Assembly (NCBI RefSeq): GCF_009755265.1
Contig: NZ_WPOO01000001.1
Location: forward strand, 300,019 to 364,018
From: Adlercreutzia rubneri
GTDB taxonomy: Bacteria > Actinomycetota > Coriobacteriia > Coriobacteriales > Eggerthellaceae
Direction of reading: 5' to 3'
Length of the DNA stretch: 64,000 nucleotides
This document shows, one piece after another, positions 18,970-28,444 of the stretch; position 1 is the stretch's first letter; the number at the start of each line of letters is the position of its first letter. The position numbers were made by a program, and so were the translations under genes. The notes under the pieces were generated by a model that had not been told where the DNA came from, did no database searches, and was given only the letters and a program-made list of their open reading frames with translations.

Positions 18970-19602
18970 TTATTCGCTCTTCTTCTCTCCGGGCATGGCG
19001 CCGTGATGGTAGATGATCTCGTCGACGAGGCCGTATTCCTTGGCCTCCTCCGCGGTCATGTAGTTGTCGCGCTCGGTATCGAGCTGAATCTTCTCGATGG
19101 ACTGGCCGGTGTTCTCGGACAGGATCTTGTTCAGGCGCTTGCGCGTCTTCAGCATGAAGTCGGCCACGATGGCGATTTCCGTCTGCTGGCCCTGGGCGCC
19201 GCCCAAGGGCTGGTGGATGAGCACCATGGAGTTCGGCAGCACGAAGCGCTTGCCCTTGGTGCCCGAGGAGAGGAGCACCGCGGCCATGGAGGCGCACTCG
19301 CCGATGCAGATGGTGGACACGTCGCACTTGATGAAGTTCATGGTGTCCAGAATGCCGAGGCCGGCCGTGACCGAGCCGCCGGGCGAGTTGATGTACAGGG
19401 AGATGTCCTTGTCCGGATCGGTGGCCTCCAGGTGCAAAAGCTGCGCCACGACCGAGTTGGCCACGTGGTCGTCGATCTGCTCGCCCAGGAAGATGATGCG
19501 GTCGTTGAGCAGGCGGCTGTAGATGTCGTAGCTGCGCTCGCCGCGCGGCGACTGCTCAATGACGTAGGGGATGAGGGCGTTGTTCACGCGTTCGATGCCC
19601 AT
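18970..19602 (-). CDS. clpP: ATP-dependent Clp protease proteolytic subunit
   Basis: A 210-residue serine peptidase that forms the two-ring ClpP chamber. The catalytic triad is visible: Ser in GECASMAAVLL, His in LIHQPLGG and Asp in DTERDNYM. The start at 19602 has CGAGGTAT before it; a longer frame to 19689 is not needed. It sits downstream of tig and just before clpX, the common tig-clpP-clpX order. A terminator-like hairpin after tig suggests clpPX may also have its own promoter. Confidence 0.97.
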   Translation of the reverse strand: MGIERVNNALIPYVIEQSPRGERSYDIYSRLLNDRIIFLGEQIDDHVANSVVAQLLHLEATDPDKDISLYINSPGGSVTAGLGILDTMNFIKCDVSTICIGECASMAAVLLSSGTKGKRFVLPNSMVLIHQPLGGAQGQQTEIAIVADFMLKTRKRLNKILSENTGQSIEKIQLDTERDNYMTAEEAKEYGLVDEIIYHHGAMPGEKKSE

Positions 19603-19710
19603 AGATACCTCGCTTTCGTAAATAGGGCCGCTCGCAGCGGCCTCCACATAGTTCAAGATCATATTGCTATACATCCGTTCGCAGCGCAAGACTCCTAGCG
19701 AAAATAGCAG

Positions 19711-19734
19711 AAAGGGCGGTGAGACCCGCCCCTT
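19711..19734 (-). terminator. candidate terminator after tig
   Basis: GGGCGG/CCGCCC stem followed on the minus strand by TTTCTGCTATTTT. Confidence 0.6.
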
Positions 19735-19756
19735 CGAAAACGTGCTAGCCGGAAAG

Positions 19757-21133
19757 CTACTCGGCGGCCTCTTCGGCCTTCTCGTCCTTCTTGGCGGCCT
19801 TCTTCTCCTCAGCGGCCTTGGCGGCGAAGTCCACCTCGGTCACGCTCGCGTTCTCCATGAGATCCTCGATGGCCTTCTGGCGCAAAAGACCCGTGCGGAT
19901 GAGGTGCAGACGGCCGGCGTCGCGCCACTCCTGCTCCAGCGCCGCGGGATCCTCCACGCCGGTCTTGGCGAACTCGGCGGCGACGTCCGCATCGGTGATC
20001 TCCATGTTGTTGTGGCGAGCCCAGGCCTCGAGCGCGAGCTCTTCCTTCACCTGGTCGGCAGACTGGGCCTTCAGGTCGGCCTTGAACTGATCGGGCGTGA
20101 TGTTCTGGCTGGCCAGATAGGCGTCGAAGGTCATGCCGGCCTGCTGCAGCTGGCCGAAGAAGTCCTGGAGCAGCGACGTCTCGGCCTGCTCAACCAGGGA
20201 CTCGGGCACGTCGCCCTCGACGCGGTCGCGCAGCCCGACCATGATGTTGTTCTCCTTGATGCGCGGCATCAGCGAGCTCTTCTGCATATCCAGCGACTCC
20301 TTGATGCGCTCGCGCATGTCCTCGACGGACTCGAAGCCCATCTTCTCCTTGGCCCACTCGTCGGTGACCTCGGGCGTGACCTTCTTCTTCACCACGTTGC
20401 AGGTGACCTCGAAGGTAACGGGCTTGCCCGCCTGACCGGCCAGAAGCACGGCCGTCTCGTCCTCGGGAATCTCGAGCGTGAACTCTTTGGTCTGGCCCTT
20501 CTTCATACCGAGGATCTCCTCGTCGAAGGCCTCGGAGAACATGCCAGTGCCCGGGCCGTACAGACGGGACTCGCTCGTAAGCGCGGCGATCTCGTTGCCG
20601 TCGGCGTCGGTGGCCTTCATGGTGAGGTCGGCGTAGTTCTCCGGCTTCATCTTGGTGGCGGCAGAAGCGTCCTCATAGTCGGTGTAGTGCTCGGCCATGG
20701 CCTCGACCTGCTCGTCGATCTCGGCATCGGTGGCCTCGGCGAAAGGCATCTCGATGGCCACGGGCTCGTAGCTGGTAAGCTCTACCTCGGGGCGCAGCTC
20801 GATGGTGAAGGAGTACTCGTAGGGCTCGCCGGCCTTCACGATCTCGTTGGTCTCCATGACCGGGCCGCCCACCGGGGCGAGCTTGGCCTCGTCGATCGCG
20901 GCCGTCCACGTGCCGTTCAGCAGCTCCTCGGTGACGGTGCCGACGACCGCCTCGGCGCCGAGGGCGTTGTCGATAACCGGGCGCGGGGCCTTGCCCTTGC
21001 GGAATCCCGGGAAGTTGTACTTGCGAGCGAAGTCCTTGTAGGTTTTCTTGATGCGGCCGTCGATATCAGCGGCGTCCACCGTGACGGTGACCTTGACCTT
21101 GTTGCCCTCCAGGGACTCAACCTTAGTTTCCAC
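19757..21133 (-). CDS. tig: trigger factor
   Basis: A 458-residue ribosome-associated chaperone and prolyl isomerase. The ribosome-binding signature FRKGKAPRPVI is near residue 45, the FKBP-like domain lies at about 150-250, and the helical C-terminal arms end in a Lys/Glu/Ala-rich tail. I chose the GTG at 21133: GGAGGA precedes it by 7 nt, and the product then begins METKVESLEGNK, like most trigger factors. The ATG at 21148 that would add five residues lies inside that ribosome binding site. It leads the tig-clpP-clpX cluster. Confidence 0.95.
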   Translation of the reverse strand: METKVESLEGNKVKVTVTVDAADIDGRIKKTYKDFARKYNFPGFRKGKAPRPVIDNALGAEAVVGTVTEELLNGTWTAAIDEAKLAPVGGPVMETNEIVKAGEPYEYSFTIELRPEVELTSYEPVAIEMPFAEATDAEIDEQVEAMAEHYTDYEDASAATKMKPENYADLTMKATDADGNEIAALTSESRLYGPGTGMFSEAFDEEILGMKKGQTKEFTLEIPEDETAVLLAGQAGKPVTFEVTCNVVKKKVTPEVTDEWAKEKMGFESVEDMRERIKESLDMQKSSLMPRIKENNIMVGLRDRVEGDVPESLVEQAETSLLQDFFGQLQQAGMTFDAYLASQNITPDQFKADLKAQSADQVKEELALEAWARHNNMEITDADVAAEFAKTGVEDPAALEQEWRDAGRLHLIRTGLLRQKAIEDLMENASVTEVDFAAKAAEEKKAAKKDEKAEEAAE

Positions 21134-21397
21134 GAATAGTTCCTCCATCGTTTCTTGACACGTTACGGGCTTATCGCCCGCGCGAACACTTCCTCGGCGA
21201 TCCGCCACGGGAATCCGCCGCGGAAGCGCACGGTTCGCTATTATGCCACAACCCTCCCACAGTGGCTACACGTCACCGACACCATGACACAAAAAAGAGA
21301 CGCGGGGCATCCCGCGTCTCCCAGGAGCGTCGATTCGACGTACTCTGGCGATCCCCGCCCGTCCCAAGCAGGGAACCGGGACTCTGCAGACCGCCGC

Positions 21398-21934
21398 TTA
21401 GGCCTCGCTTTTGCCGGAGCGCACGACGTAGCAGATCGTGATGTACCCGGCAACGGCCCCGGCGCAAGCGCACACAAGGCCCTTGAGCAGCATAAGGCCC
21501 GTCACGGTAAGCGGCAGCGGCAGAAGCACGCAGGCGAAAGCGCCGACGCCCATCAGCGAGACGGTGGCGGCAACCGTTGCCACGAGCAATGCCGGAGCGT
21601 AGCTCGCCGGCACGAGAGACGCCGCGCCGCCGAGATTGGCGACATTCGGCCCGGAGAAAACGCCCTTGCGCAGATCCATGCGGGTGAGCGGCACCACGAT
21701 GACGAACAGCAGAATGCCGAGCAGAACCCCCGTAAGCGCGAAGTCATGGAAGATGTCGGCCTCGCTGAAGAGGAGCTCGGGCTCGGACAGGTGCATAAGA
21801 TAGAAAATGACCGCATTAATGATGCCGTTGATGATGCCGTAACCGACGATGCACTTATTCAGCAAGTATGAATTGAACGGCTTAGCGGACCGCGTCGGCG
21901 CCGCGGGCGCCGAGCCAGCCATTGACTTTGCCAT
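21398..21934 (-). CDS. four-helix membrane protein of unknown family (paralogue A)
   Basis: A 178-residue protein with a short Ala/Ser-rich N-terminus and about four hydrophobic segments. I do not recognise the family. It is clearly homologous to the neighbour at 22230-22790: both share LNKC(I/L)(V/I)GYG, NGIINA, a D-x-x-HD motif (IFHDFALTG / IVHDLAFTG), VPLTRMDLRKGVFS and GLVCA near the end. The His-Asp and the RMDLRKG loop may be functional, since they are kept while the helices diverge. AAAGGA precedes the ATG at 21934. The two are tandem on the same strand, 295 bp apart, so a duplication is likely. Confidence 0.75.
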   Translation of the reverse strand: MAKSMAGSAPAAPTRSAKPFNSYLLNKCIVGYGIINGIINAVIFYLMHLSEPELLFSEADIFHDFALTGVLLGILLFVIVVPLTRMDLRKGVFSGPNVANLGGAASLVPASYAPALLVATVAATVSLMGVGAFACVLLPLPLTVTGLMLLKGLVCACAGAVAGYITICYVVRSGKSEA

Positions 21935-22229
21935 GAGCATTCCTTTCATCGGGATCTTCGTCTGCTGGCACAACTTGCCGAAGTCGCCCGGCGCGCCTCA
22001 TTATGGGCATCGCGCTGATGCCATCGGCGAAAACCCGGAATGCCGTTACGGAAGGGTGGGCACGGAGGAACCTTAGGGGCAACCTTGCCATAGGCGAGCC
22101 ACCGATTCGTTCCCGACCTGTTTCGACAAGCAGCCCCCGCGCCTCGCTCGAAACAAAGCGCGCCCGCCGGGAACGGCCTCTCGCAAGACCGATCTCGACG
22201 GGCGCAAGCGCAGATCCAAGCAGATTGCC

Positions 22230-22790
22230 CTAGAGCGCTGCCTCGGCAGTCTTGGAGGCCATGGCGGCCGCCACCTCGTCGGCCTTCTGCTGGCCGCGCA
22301 CCACAAAGCTGATGGTGAACCAGCCGGCGACCGCGCCGCCCAAAGCGCACACCAGGCCCTTGAGGAACATCATGCCGGTCACGGTAGCGCCGGCGGCCGG
22401 CAATGCCAAGGAAAGAAGGGCGCCGGCACCGGTCATGACCACCGCGGCGAGCGCGCCCACGCCGAGAATGGAGACCGCGTAGGACGAGGAGACGAGCGGA
22501 AAGGCACCGCCCGCCGCACCGGGCAGGGAGAAAACGCCCTTGCGCAGATCCATGCGGGTGAGCGGCACGACGCAGGCGAACAGCAGCATGCCGAGGAGAA
22601 GGCCGGTGAAGGCGAGGTCGTGCACGATGTCGTGCATGCCGAACATCGCATCGGGAGCACCGGCGTTGATGCCGGCGAAGATGGCCGCGTTGATGATGCC
22701 GTTCACCACGCCGTAGCCGATGAGGCACTTGTTCAGCGCGTAGGACTTGAAGGACTTGGGGGCTTTCGGGGTCTTGGAGGTCTTTGCCAT
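22230..22790 (-). CDS. four-helix membrane protein of unknown family (paralogue B)
   Basis: A 186-residue homologue of the preceding membrane protein, with the same GYGVVNGIINA, IVHDLAFTG, RMDLRKGVFS and GLVCA landmarks. AAAGGAA precedes the ATG at 22790. Its promoter (TATACT at 22896-22891, with a TGCGAA -35-like box inside the palindrome at 22908-22967) faces away from the MFS transporter gene and shares one symmetrical control region with it. That suggests it works with, or is controlled like, the transporter-amidohydrolase pair. No known domain is visible and I give no function. Confidence 0.75.
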   Translation of the reverse strand: MAKTSKTPKAPKSFKSYALNKCLIGYGVVNGIINAAIFAGINAGAPDAMFGMHDIVHDLAFTGLLLGMLLFACVVPLTRMDLRKGVFSLPGAAGGAFPLVSSSYAVSILGVGALAAVVMTGAGALLSLALPAAGATVTGMMFLKGLVCALGGAVAGWFTISFVVRGQQKADEVAAAMASKTAEAAL

Positions 22791-22907
22791 GAAGTGATTC
22801 CTTTCTTCTTGCCATGCTCGTTCGCAAACCGCGCCCCCTCGCATCTTGTCGGGGTGCCGAGAAGGGCCGCGCGGAAATTGACCGTCGAGCAGTATAGGAA
22901 CCGGTGT

Positions 22908-22967
22908 TTCCTTTTCGCACATGAAGCATTTCCGTTGCAACGGAAATGCTTCATGTGCGAAAAGGAA
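22908..22967. promoter_or_regulatory. perfect 60-bp palindrome in a divergent promoter region
   Basis: Thirty-bp arms with no spacer, centred between 22937 and 22938 on GTTGCAAC. Each end supplies a TGCGAA -35-like box. Rightward this is 16 bp from TACAAT (22978-22983), and leftward 17 bp from TATACT (22896-22891). It probably binds a dimeric or tetrameric regulator that controls both genes. Confidence 0.8.
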
Positions 22968-23065
22968 GCAATCTTTCTACAATGAGCGCCGCCGAATAAC
23001 GAAGGGAGCCGACGAGACTACCCTTTTCGGCGTAGACATCCCATCCAAGATTAAAGGAGGACATA

Positions 23066-24751
23066 ATGGCGAAGAGCAAAGCGACACATCCCGAGGGGGG
23101 TGTTGAGAAGTTCCTCGTGCTGCCCATTATCGTGTTGATTCTGGCGCAGATGGGAACGTCGGGCGACAACGGCGCGCTCGGACTGGCCAACCAACAGCTG
23201 GTCGACGTGCTCGGTGCGACGACCCCCGACATCCAGCTGGCGAACATGGTGTACTCGCTGATGGCCGGCGCCTTCATGGCAGCGGGCGGCCTGGTGGGCA
23301 CCATCATCGGCTGGCGCACCAACTTCCGCCTCGGCGCGGCCCTGTGCGCCGCCGGCGAGCTGGTCATGGCGCTGTCGCCGAACATGACGATCTTCATCTG
23401 GGGCGGCCGCATCCTTGTCGGCTTCGGCGCCAGCTTCATGATCCCCTCGGTGCTCGGCCTCATTCCGTTCATCTACCATGGCAAGAACCGCGTGCTGGCC
23501 TTCGGCTGCATCGGCGCCGCCTCGGGACTGTCGGCCTTCCTGCCGCTGTTCCTGGGCATCGTCATGCAGTTCGGCGGTTTCCGCGTGACCTTCGGCGCCC
23601 TGGCCGTGTACTTCGCCCTGGTGCTGCTGCTGTCCTTCAAGCTGCCGGCCATCGAGAAGCCCGCTGAGAAGCTGAAGTTCGACGGGCTGGGCACCGGCAT
23701 CGCCGCCACGGGCCTGTTCCTGTTCCTCGTCGGCCTCTCCCGCATCTCCGCCTGGGGCCTCATCGAGCCCTTCGCCGAGTGCCCCTTCACCATCTTCGGC
23801 ATCTCCCCGGCCCTGCCCATGGCCATTCTCGGCCTGATCCTGCTCGTGATCCTGGTGCCCATGGAGAAGCGCGTCGAGCAGAAGAACGGCATCGCCCTTC
23901 TGCCCCAGTCCTTCTTGAAGACCCCGCAGGTGCGCGCCGGCCTCGTGGCAAGCGCCATCACCTTCTTCTTCATGGGCGTTCAGGCTATCCTCCTGTCCCC
24001 CTACCTGCAGCTCGTTGCCGGCTGGTCCCCGGTGCTCATGGGCGTCATGGCGCTGGCCGTCGGCATCCCCACCTTCATCTTCTCGCTGGGCATTCCGAAG
24101 TTTATGCCCAACGCCAACCCGCGCCGCGTCATCCAGGTCGGCTACATCGTGATGGCCTGCGCCTTCATCCCCATGGCCTTCTCGCTGCACGGCTCTGAGG
24201 TCAACGGCCTCATGTGGCTGGGCCTGGCCGTGGCCGGCGCTGGCGCCGGCATCGTCTCCGCCCAGGCCAACAACATCGTGGCCCTGGCCGTCAACGAGCG
24301 CGACGCCTCGCAGTCCGGCGGCATCCAGACCACCATGCGCAACGTGGGCCAGGCCATCGGCGTGGCCGCCATCGGCGCGGTGCTCCTGTTCGGCATCACC
24401 GCCAACATCGACAACGCCATGGCCGACAGCCCCGTCATCACTCCCGAGATCCGCACCGCCGTGGCCGAGCGCAACATCTCGCTCATGGGCGATGCGCAGT
24501 TCGAGCAGACCATCGCCGACATCCCCATGGACGATGCCCAGCGCGCCGAGCTGGTGCAGCTGAACTCCGATGCCCGCATTCAGTCCACCATCACCTCCTA
24601 CGTGGTCTCCGGCGTGCTGATCCTGCTCGGCCTGTTCACGACCCGCTGGATCACCATCTTCAAGAAGGAAGAGGACGGCAAGGAGGAGACCATCGTGGCC
24701 GAGACGGCCGACGAGATGCCCTTCGAGCCGGTAGTCGACCGCGAGATGTAA
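23066..24751 (+). CDS. DHA2-type MFS transporter (14 helices)
   Basis: A 561-residue major facilitator of the EmrB/QacA drug:H+ antiporter type, with about 14 membrane segments and a large loop between the last two (about 450-515). AGGAGGAC lies before the ATG. The first helix reads IIVLILAQMGTSGD, very like the second transporter at 28670 (VVLALAQIGTSSD), so the two are paralogues. It shares a promoter region with the membrane protein on the left and is followed at 25 bp by an amidohydrolase, which suggests export or uptake of that enzyme's substrate or product. The substrate is unknown. Confidence 0.88.
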   Translation: MAKSKATHPEGGVEKFLVLPIIVLILAQMGTSGDNGALGLANQQLVDVLGATTPDIQLANMVYSLMAGAFMAAGGLVGTIIGWRTNFRLGAALCAAGELVMALSPNMTIFIWGGRILVGFGASFMIPSVLGLIPFIYHGKNRVLAFGCIGAASGLSAFLPLFLGIVMQFGGFRVTFGALAVYFALVLLLSFKLPAIEKPAEKLKFDGLGTGIAATGLFLFLVGLSRISAWGLIEPFAECPFTIFGISPALPMAILGLILLVILVPMEKRVEQKNGIALLPQSFLKTPQVRAGLVASAITFFFMGVQAILLSPYLQLVAGWSPVLMGVMALAVGIPTFIFSLGIPKFMPNANPRRVIQVGYIVMACAFIPMAFSLHGSEVNGLMWLGLAVAGAGAGIVSAQANNIVALAVNERDASQSGGIQTTMRNVGQAIGVAAIGAVLLFGITANIDNAMADSPVITPEIRTAVAERNISLMGDAQFEQTIADIPMDDAQRAELVQLNSDARIQSTITSYVVSGVLILLGLFTTRWITIFKKEEDGKEETIVAETADEMPFEPVVDREM

Positions 24752-24776
24752 CTCGCGCGTGTTTGAAAGGAAATTT

Positions 24777-26402
24777 ATGAAACGGCTTTTCACCAACGCC
24801 ACCTTCGTCACCATGGTCGATGACGTCGACACCGCCGACGCGCTCCTCGTCGACGACGGCCGCATCGCCTACATCGGCGACGCCGAGGAGGCCCGCCGTC
24901 TCGCCGACGGCGCCGAGGAGGTGGATCTGGGCGGTGCCGCGGTGCTGCCCGGCCTCATCGACCCGCACAGCCACTTCACCGGCGCGCTGCAGTACCTGCT
25001 GCACGCCGACCTGTCCGAGTGCACCTCCTTCGACGAGATCACTGAGACGCTGAAGAAGTTCGCCGCCGAGCGCAACATCGGCCCGGACGGCGTCATCATG
25101 GGCAACGGCTACGACCAGAACAACCTCGTCGAGCAGCGCCACCCCGACAAGTCCATCCCGAACGCCGTGTCCACCGACGTGCCCGTGCTCATCACGCACG
25201 TGTCCAACCACATGGGCGTGGCCAACGACTGCCTGCTCGAGCTGGCCGGCATCACGCCGACGACACCCGATCCGGACGGTGGCCGCTACGGGCGCATCAA
25301 CGGTTCGGGCGATTTGGACGGCTACGCCGAGGAGCCGGCGGCCATGAACCCGCTCTACGCCGTGACGACCCCCCGTCTGGGGCTGGACTTCGCGGCCATG
25401 GTGCCCGACATGCAGCGCATCTACCTGGAGCACGGCGTGACCACCTGCCAGGATGGCGCCACCGCCCCCGACATGGCCGGCGTCCTGGTGAGCCTGGCAA
25501 AGGCGGGCCTTCTGAAGATGGACATCGTGAGCTACCCCATGTGGGGCTCGGACGTGATGGCCACGCTCGCCGACAATGCCGAGTTCGATAGTCAGCACTA
25601 CACCGGGCACTTCCGCTTCGGCGGCCTGAAGATGTTCCTCGACGGCTCCCCCCAGGGGCTCACCGCCTGGATGACCGAGCCCTACACGGCCGGCCCCGAC
25701 GGCGAGAAGGACTGGGTGGCCTACAGCACCATGACCGACGAGGACGCCATCGCCTTCGCGAAGATGGCCATCGACTCCAACCACCAGCTTCTGTGCCACT
25801 GCAACGGCGACGCAGCTGCCGACCAGCTCTTGCGCGTCTACGAAGCGGCGCGGGACGCTTCGGACAACCCGGAGAAGATGGCCCTGCGCCCGGTGATGAT
25901 CCACGCCCAGACGGCGCGCACCGACCAGTACGAGAAGATGGCCGAGATCGGCATGATCCCCTCGATCTTCGCCTCCCACGTCTGGTACTGGGGCGACGCC
26001 CACCTGCGCAACCTCGGACCGGTGCGCGGCGGCCGCGTGAGCGCCTGCGGCGATGCCGAGCGGGCGGGGCTGCCCTTCACGTTGCACACCGACACCCCGG
26101 TGCTGCGCCCGAACCTGCTAGAGGCCGCCTGGTGCGCCGTGAACCGCATCACCAAGGCCGGCGTCCAGCTCGACGAGGACCAGAAGGTGACGCCGTATGC
26201 GGCCATGCACGCCATCACCTACAACGGCGCCTACCAGTACGGCGAGGAGGCCGATAAGGGCACCCTCGAGACCAGCAAGCTGGCCGACCTCGTGGTGCTC
26301 GACCGCAACCCCTTGGCCGTCGACCCGCGCGAGATCCGCGACATTCAGGTGCTCGCCACCATCAAGGAGGGCGAGACCCTCTACGAGCGCGACGCAAAGT
26401 AG
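24777..26402 (+). CDS. YtcJ/NfdA-type amidohydrolase
   Basis: A 541-residue metal-dependent hydrolase of the Amidohydrolase_3 group. The metal-binding HSH is in LIDPHSHFTG (about 61-70), a conserved GGLKMFLDGS stretch supplies the bridging lysine region, and later histidines are in LLCHCNGDAAAD and MIHAQTARTD, with the final Asp in TLHTDTPV. Family members cleave N-formyl, amide or carbamate bonds in small molecules. AAAGGA precedes the ATG at 24777. It is co-transcribed with the MFS gene (25-bp gap). There is no signal peptide, so it acts in the cytoplasm. The substrate cannot be told from sequence. Confidence 0.88.
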   Translation: MKRLFTNATFVTMVDDVDTADALLVDDGRIAYIGDAEEARRLADGAEEVDLGGAAVLPGLIDPHSHFTGALQYLLHADLSECTSFDEITETLKKFAAERNIGPDGVIMGNGYDQNNLVEQRHPDKSIPNAVSTDVPVLITHVSNHMGVANDCLLELAGITPTTPDPDGGRYGRINGSGDLDGYAEEPAAMNPLYAVTTPRLGLDFAAMVPDMQRIYLEHGVTTCQDGATAPDMAGVLVSLAKAGLLKMDIVSYPMWGSDVMATLADNAEFDSQHYTGHFRFGGLKMFLDGSPQGLTAWMTEPYTAGPDGEKDWVAYSTMTDEDAIAFAKMAIDSNHQLLCHCNGDAAADQLLRVYEAARDASDNPEKMALRPVMIHAQTARTDQYEKMAEIGMIPSIFASHVWYWGDAHLRNLGPVRGGRVSACGDAERAGLPFTLHTDTPVLRPNLLEAAWCAVNRITKAGVQLDEDQKVTPYAAMHAITYNGAYQYGEEADKGTLETSKLADLVVLDRNPLAVDPREIRDIQVLATIKEGETLYERDAK

Positions 26403-26438
26403 CGGCAGCCGATCGATCGAGGAAACCGACCGAAGCAG

Positions 26439-26462
26439 AAAGGGAGGCGCGAGCCTCCCTTT
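26439..26462. terminator. bidirectional terminator between the amidohydrolase and PRD regulator genes
   Basis: AAAGGGAGGC and its complement flank GCGA, with T-rich sequence after it on the plus strand. Confidence 0.85.
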
Positions 26463-26563
26463 CTTTCTGCCATCCGGCCCGTGGCCCGCAAGCGCCCTCC
26501 GAGCAGGCCGCCGCACCCGCGCCGAATCAGCCGACTCCCTTCCGGGCCGCCCCGGTCTCGCTC

Positions 26564-28444
26564 CTACTCCGGCTCGGGGAAACAGACGAAGAAGCCGTCG
26601 TCGCTCACCAAGTCAGAGGTGTCGGCGTAGTCCTCCACCAGCCGCTTGAATCCCTGCGTGAGGGGGGTGAGGTCCGCCCGGTCCCCGGGCGCCGCGACGA
26701 GCACGGCGGCCATGGTGCACTGCCCGCACTCGGCGCCCTCGCCCTCTTCCAGGCGATAGATGCGTATGCCCGTTCTCCGGACGCCCAAACCGCACCAGGC
26801 GAACACGAGCGTGCGATCCTTCACGACAGACAGCGTCCACACGAGCCGCTCGAAGCGTGCAGGCGGCATGTCGATGAGCCCGTCCGCCGACAGGCGCTCG
26901 TGGAGCGAGCCGAACAGGCTCTCCGGGGAGGATCCCACCGAAAGCGTCTCCCGCTCCCACGCGGTGTGCACCTCCCGGCCCCGCCGCCAGAGCGGCACCG
27001 AGGCGATGATATGGTCGACGTCGCTGCGGCTGACACCCGGGGACACGGTCACGCTGGGGAAATCGACATCCAGCGGCTCGAACGAGACGAGGAAGTCGAA
27101 GCGCTCGAGCAGCGTCGAGTTCGGACGCGCCACGGCGGCGAGCACCTCGTTTTCCGTCAGCACGTCGGTCACCTTGAGACGGCTCGTCAGCTTCTCGATG
27201 CGGTGCGCGCCCCACAGGGCCAGATCGATTCCGCAGTTCACCACAAGCCCCACGCGGTAGCAGCGCAGGGCGCCGGCCTGATCGAGGTAGTCGAGCAGCA
27301 CGAGCGCGATTCGGGCGTAATCCGGGCTGAACAGGTCGGCCTCGACAAGAGAGGGCACCTCGCAGAGCACCGAGGCGAGAAGGCAGGCGCCGTCCATGGT
27401 CTCGTACTTCACGGCCTCCTCGTTGGGGTTCGGGGCGACCAGGCCGCACGTGCGCCGCGCAAGGCCGCTCTCGAACAGGATGGCCAGAGGCTTGCGCAGA
27501 TCCTCGGGCAGCGGCAGCCCGAACGCGTTCTCGAGGGCCGAGGCGATGTCGTCGGTGACCGCGCGCGCCCGCTCGCCCGGCTCGTAGGCCTCCATGGCGG
27601 CCAGGCTCCACTGCCACGTGCAGCAATGGGCCATGTCGCGCAGAAGCCCCATCTCCGCGTCGCTCACCGCAAGCGAGAAGTGACGCTCCAGCCGCTTCTT
27701 CAGGTAGGCGAAAAACGGCGTGGCCCCGTCCGCGCCGCGCCAGGAGGTGAGCCCATATCCAAGCCGGATGCGCGTCACCATGATGCACAGGTACACGCCG
27801 AACTGCCACTGCGCGTTGCTGGAGAACTCGAAGCCGAGATCGCGCTGCATCTCGGCGATGCAGCGCTCCAGAAACTGCCGGTCGTAAGGGTCGATCGTCC
27901 CGAACAGCGACGGCAGGATGCGCCGGCGCACTGCGGCGGTGGAAAACGAGAACAGCATGGACATGACGAAGCCCCGGATGGTCCATTCGGGGCCCTCGAC
28001 CGTGATCTGGCGCCCGACGGACAACGAGAGCCCGCTCACCTCGAGCATGCCCTGCCACCAGCGCAGATCGGACTGGATCTGCTGCTTGTTGCGGAACATG
28101 CGCCGCGCCAGGCTCTCGGCGGTATGGGGCCCCGGATGGCATGTCAGCGCGATCATCTCCTGGCACAGCCGCTCGTAGCGCGGGTGCATCTCGGTCTCGC
28201 TCTCTTCGAGCAGCCGCACAAGGCGGTTCTCCTCGTCGGGCACGAGCGAGAGCCGCAGGCCGGCGCCGCGCTGCCGGCCCACCCGCGTGGCAAATCCCTC
28301 GTGTTCGAAAAAGGCGTTGAGGGCCTTCACGTCAGTGCGGATCGTGCGATCGGAGCAGCCGAGCCGTCGAGCGTAATCGGCGGACGTCCGGTAATCGCTG
28401 GCCTCGAGCAGCGCCCTCAAAAGCGCCCCCTGTCTACTGTTCAT
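26564..28444 (-). CDS. PRD-type transcriptional regulator lacking the usual phospho-histidines
   Basis: A 626-residue protein built like LicR/MtlR-type activators. Domains are an N-terminal helix-turn-helix (about 1-60, TSADYARRLGCSDRTIRTDVKALN), a second winged-helix-like part (about 85-160), two PRD-like helical domains (about 185-290 and 300-385), an EIIB-like domain (about 395-490, VGLVVNCGID and VTVSPGVSRSDVDHI) and a C-terminal EIIA-like domain (about 515-626). At the expected PRD histidine positions I read Tyr/Val (FGVYLCIMVTRI) and no His in the second PRD (LRKPLAILFESG). No PTS genes are near. It is divergent from the second MFS gene, which it may control. Confidence 0.75.
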   Translation of the reverse strand: MNSRQGALLRALLEASDYRTSADYARRLGCSDRTIRTDVKALNAFFEHEGFATRVGRQRGAGLRLSLVPDEENRLVRLLEESETEMHPRYERLCQEMIALTCHPGPHTAESLARRMFRNKQQIQSDLRWWQGMLEVSGLSLSVGRQITVEGPEWTIRGFVMSMLFSFSTAAVRRRILPSLFGTIDPYDRQFLERCIAEMQRDLGFEFSSNAQWQFGVYLCIMVTRIRLGYGLTSWRGADGATPFFAYLKKRLERHFSLAVSDAEMGLLRDMAHCCTWQWSLAAMEAYEPGERARAVTDDIASALENAFGLPLPEDLRKPLAILFESGLARRTCGLVAPNPNEEAVKYETMDGACLLASVLCEVPSLVEADLFSPDYARIALVLLDYLDQAGALRCYRVGLVVNCGIDLALWGAHRIEKLTSRLKVTDVLTENEVLAAVARPNSTLLERFDFLVSFEPLDVDFPSVTVSPGVSRSDVDHIIASVPLWRRGREVHTAWERETLSVGSSPESLFGSLHERLSADGLIDMPPARFERLVWTLSVVKDRTLVFAWCGLGVRRTGIRIYRLEEGEGAECGQCTMAAVLVAAPGDRADLTPLTQGFKRLVEDYADTSDLVSDDGFFVCFPEPE

